This document shows, one piece after another, positions 13,601 to 14,904 of a stretch of DNA of 14,904 nucleotides (position 1 is its first letter; every line of letters starts with the position of its first letter). The DNA comes from an uncultured Ruminococcus sp. (GTDB lineage: Bacteria > Bacillota > Clostridia > Oscillospirales > Acutalibacteraceae): the NCBI GenBank assembly GCA_902767175.1, contig CACXGH010000226.1:1-14904 (forward strand), written 5' to 3'. Made by a program: the position numbers and the translations under genes. The notes below the pieces were generated by a model. That model was given only the letters and a program-made list of their open reading frames with translations. It was not told the DNA's origin and did not search any database.

Positions 13601-14904
13601 TTATTGTCTGCTGATGTTTCGGGAGCTTTTTCCGTTCCGGCTGTTTCCGGCTTATTATCCGCAGCAGTTTCCCCGACCGGAAGTTTTTCCGCTGTTTCGG
13701 GTTTTATTTCCGTTTCGGCTGCTTTTGTTTCGGCTGAAACGGTCTTTTCCCCGTTATTTTCTGGTTTGTTCTGCTTTTTCTGTTCCTTTGCGAACTCTGC
13801 AAATATATCGAATGCGGGAAGCTCTTTCCTCTTCGGTGCAGGTTTTTCGGAAACCGTTTCCTTTACCGCCGGCTTTTTCGGTGCTTTAGGCGGAGGAGGA
13901 AGCGGAGGAGCTTTTCTCTCGGGAGCTTTATATATAACATTGCTTTCTTCGGGAGTGGACTGCGCTGTTTCGGCATTTTCGGGCTTATTGTCATTCTGAA
14001 CTTGTTCTTCTTTATTGTTTTCAGTTTTCTCAGAAGAAATCTCTATCTGCTCTGCCGGCCGAGTATGTCCGGTTTGTTTTGTCTGCTCAGCGGCAGCGCT
14101 CTGCTCCGGCTGTTCTGTGTGCTGAACGGTATCGTTCTTCCGGAGTTGTTCTATCCATGCGGCAGAATTTTTATGTCGGGGCTGTCTGTTTGGCTGAGGA
14201 GCCTTGTTCTGTACGGGCTGTTCAGTCTCAGCAAATGATATCTGACCCGAAAGAACAGTTTTCTGCTCACTTTCATCAAAGCTGAGCTGTCCTTCTGTCT
14301 GTCCGGAAACTGCTTCCCCGGTATCGGCAGGCCTGGTCTGTTGTACCATCATCTGGTGATAATCAGTTTCCTCGCCCTGCGCTGCTTCTGATTTGCTCTG
14401 CCGTGTCTTTATCGGCTGAGAATTATTCTCCTCACCTTGCGCAGCTATGTAATTATCATCAGCGCTTTCGGGCTGCTCATAGCTGTCGAGTCTGAGATTT
14501 CTTAAAAATCCACGCTTCACCGCCTTTTTTGGAAGCGGCTTTGATTTTTGAAGCTTTTGTACATTGCTGCTCTCTGCATTATCAGTTTCGTCAATATCAG
14601 TTTCGTCAAAGGACTCGTCCTCATCGTTTTCCTCAGGCTCATCATCTTCTGCTTCGGGCTGCTGCTTCATGGCATTCAGCATCTTATTGATCCGTGACCT
14701 GAACCTGTTAAAAAGACTTTCGGAAGGTGTCTGCGGAGCTGTCTTTTCAGTATTTTCAGTCTGTTCAGGCATTTCCTGCTCTTGTACGGGCTGCTGAGGT
14801 ACTGTATGCTGAATATCCTCACTCTGCTGTTGGTACTCCGGCTGATAATACTCACTCTGCTGTTGGTACTCCGGCTGATAATACTCACTCTGCTGTTGGT
14901 ACTC
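10630..14904 (-). CDS. Partial: giant low-complexity protein with a C-terminal pseudo-P1B-type ATPase domain
   Basis: The frame is open to the window edge; its 5' end is outside. Numbering is from an in-frame Met at 14772, which lacks a good ribosome site and is probably internal. Residues 1 to about 826 look disordered: an acidic block (about 42-68), Gln/Glu/Lys/Ala-rich tracts, a proline run (APPLPPPPKAPKKP) and basic Pro/Ala/Lys tracts. From 827 there are eight likely membrane helices (about 834-856, 865-882, 902-921, 930-953, 1020-1043, 1052-1073, 1331-1351, 1358-1378), the P1B-ATPase layout. ACMSVP at 1057 replaces the CPC metal motif. VMIDSSQLYPKG has D1105, but SSQLYP replaces KTGTLT. 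GKGLEGWVRG (1172-1181) and VLIGNREL keep the nucleotide-domain glycine pattern. RTVDAN (1255-1260) replaces TGDN, GDGxND is absent, and the actuator loop is only about 67 residues without TGE. Autophosphorylation looks impossible, so the role is unknown. rpe follows by 15 nt. Confidence 0.8.
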   Translation of the reverse strand, partial: EYQQQSEYYQPEYQQQSEYYQPEYQQQSEDIQHTVPQQPVQEQEMPEQTENTEKTAPQTPSESLFNRFRSRINKMLNAMKQQPEAEDDEPEENDEDESFDETDIDETDNAESSNVQKLQKSKPLPKKAVKRGFLRNLRLDSYEQPESADDNYIAAQGEENNSQPIKTRQSKSEAAQGEETDYHQMMVQQTRPADTGEAVSGQTEGQLSFDESEQKTVLSGQISFAETEQPVQNKAPQPNRQPRHKNSAAWIEQLRKNDTVQHTEQPEQSAAAEQTKQTGHTRPAEQIEISSEKTENNKEEQVQNDNKPENAETAQSTPEESNVIYKAPERKAPPLPPPPKAPKKPAVKETVSEKPAPKRKELPAFDIFAEFAKEQKKQNKPENNGEKTVSAETKAAETEIKPETAEKLPVGETAADNKPETAGTEKAPETSADNKSAEKENALTEAAKMTGLSKADETRAEDTKADNETEKSDGGNTEKTQSAVEGKLSAAVASEAESISQTTVNSVKAAAEDKAAGHEIPSEKHDGNEETAAEKSVKQDNLSFESKHENDEKPDSFTEDAASGQSGYTDNSVSMYGEPYQGALPDVIHINSLPVQHSAPDRIHDNVIYDAEPAPEDENEKDLTEGHIEAVTYHYSDTPPFIVMAGKFTRTLRTEYEAVRAYNAAVKAQKEAAKAKAEAEKQPKNNRKSGRAEKKPAQNAQSKTQPKIQPKAQHKAPQSSVSGQHKTGNKTEKPASPHIPLFGRKKPSQPAAQTAPKSAPAAKKPAAKAAPAKSLMELLEKPVSGAEKKSPQEPEKKMTGKPSRATKAEIQSAAKAKKTKKKFRFRELFSDEEDYDPDDEIVRETEQKPQLDDYTEESDADAIRTEINTNFQSVFARTVTLLACTAAAVVLSLIAQCTGLFSHTMRNGWLWYAVISFILFVISVIASRNPIVNGLMPLRRFKGNSDTAVAVAAVAAAMQGITALFTPDIFLSGKMFIYTPLVILALFCNSAGKLLIITRTHNNFNFLTKPYPKFAGKIFNDKTNADKMVKELPTGKPIIGYTRRTKFMSNFLQLSYAPDPSEKLASTIAPWTTAFSLACGILYGLISRNFAGGLSSFALTACMSVPVICLLAVNIPLRRLCRSSLRNGAMITSYETVKQFCDTNAVMIDSSQLYPKGSVTLSGMKSFKQSMLNDALLAGAAIMYAVNGTMIHVFENIVQCSKNMLPRVDNVVFEDGKGLEGWVRGQRVLIGNRELLISHNIEPPEKEVEERHYKNGNDITYITVGGELIAMFILSYKTNKHIANELKELEQNGVSFIIRTVDANLTREFVAERFGLFYRCITVVPTGLGNICNEAMSGTDDRSRAYLLTRGKLSSFAKAVSGCIKMKSNVTISKILQMIALGLGLIMITMISFVSGFEKLGCLEMLIYTGFWSITSIIATIIRK
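14818..14904 (-). repeat. 33-bp in-frame tandem repeat encoding an 11-residue Gln/Tyr/Glu unit
   Basis: Two identical 33-bp copies (14818-14850, 14851-14883) and 21 bases of a third (14884-14904) run off the window. Each encodes the unit EYQQQSEYYQP in the frame of the pseudo-ATPase gene. The copies are identical at the base level, which indicates recent expansion. There are no spacers, so this is not a CRISPR array. Confidence 0.9.

Noticed and set aside
13193..13999. Long plus-strand open frame (268 codons, Ser/Phe/Ala-rich)
   Set aside because: It is exactly antisense to the low-complexity Glu/Lys/Ala region of the large protein, whose codon bias leaves the opposite strand open. It has no ribosome site and no recognisable motif.
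14770..14772. ATG at 14772 as the true start of the large gene
   Set aside because: It has only a weak AGCAGGAA upstream, and the frame continues open with an in-frame repeat to the window edge, so it is probably internal.
14818..14904. CRISPR-like or satellite array
   Set aside because: The 33-bp copies are contiguous with no spacers and are in frame with the coding sequence, so this is a protein-coding tandem repeat.

Overview
The window looks like chromosomal DNA of a low-to-moderate-GC clostridial Firmicute, most likely Oscillospirales/Ruminococcaceae and plausibly Ruminococcus. The reasons are a type III glutamine synthetase, the conserved rpsF-ssb-rpsR operon with strong GGAGG ribosome sites, a four-Cys TSCPD protein, a DUF1015 protein and a teichoic-acid-type glycosyltransferase. 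The genus is inferred from gene content only. I see no phage, insertion sequence, CRISPR array, tRNA or rRNA.

Layout. Positions 1-369 are non-coding: a compact inverted-repeat structure at the left edge, a 12-bp direct repeat, and a terminator pointing rightward. glnN (370-2457, minus) encodes glutamine synthetase III. It is read from a perfect-consensus promoter (2632-2660), and its leader carries an intrinsic terminator beginning only about 10 nt after the expected transcript start. An alternative hairpin with an ANTAR-type hexaloop overlaps that terminator, so glnN is probably controlled by antitermination. Positions 2661-3116 separate two divergent promoters and hold a start-less coding remnant. 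A 920-aa, two-module glycosyltransferase/TagF-like protein follows (3179-5941, plus); both modules lack signature catalytic residues. A bidirectional-looking terminator (5953-5997) separates it from the leftward genes.

Positions 6063-8164 (minus) are a probable two-gene unit: a DUF1015 protein followed by an unrecognised protein with a disordered N-terminal region and two C-terminal membrane helices. A 352-bp gap (8165-8516) contains the DUF1015 promoter, a leftward terminator and an 89-nt imperfect hairpin. Then comes the translation/replication operon rpsF-ssb-rpsR (8827-9867, minus), with its own consensus promoter, a structured leader and a terminator. A small TSCPD gene lies just beyond that terminator.

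Upstream, rpe (9970-10614) lies 15 nt after a very large open frame (10630 to beyond 14904, minus). That frame encodes at least 826 residues of low-complexity, charged, Pro/Gln-rich sequence joined to a C-terminal membrane domain. The membrane domain has the eight-helix layout of a P1B-type ATPase but has lost the phosphorylation motif, the TGES actuator loop and the GDGxND hinge. This apparent pseudo-P-type ATPase is the strongest candidate for an undescribed system. Its 5' end, with a 33-bp in-frame tandem repeat, runs off the right edge.
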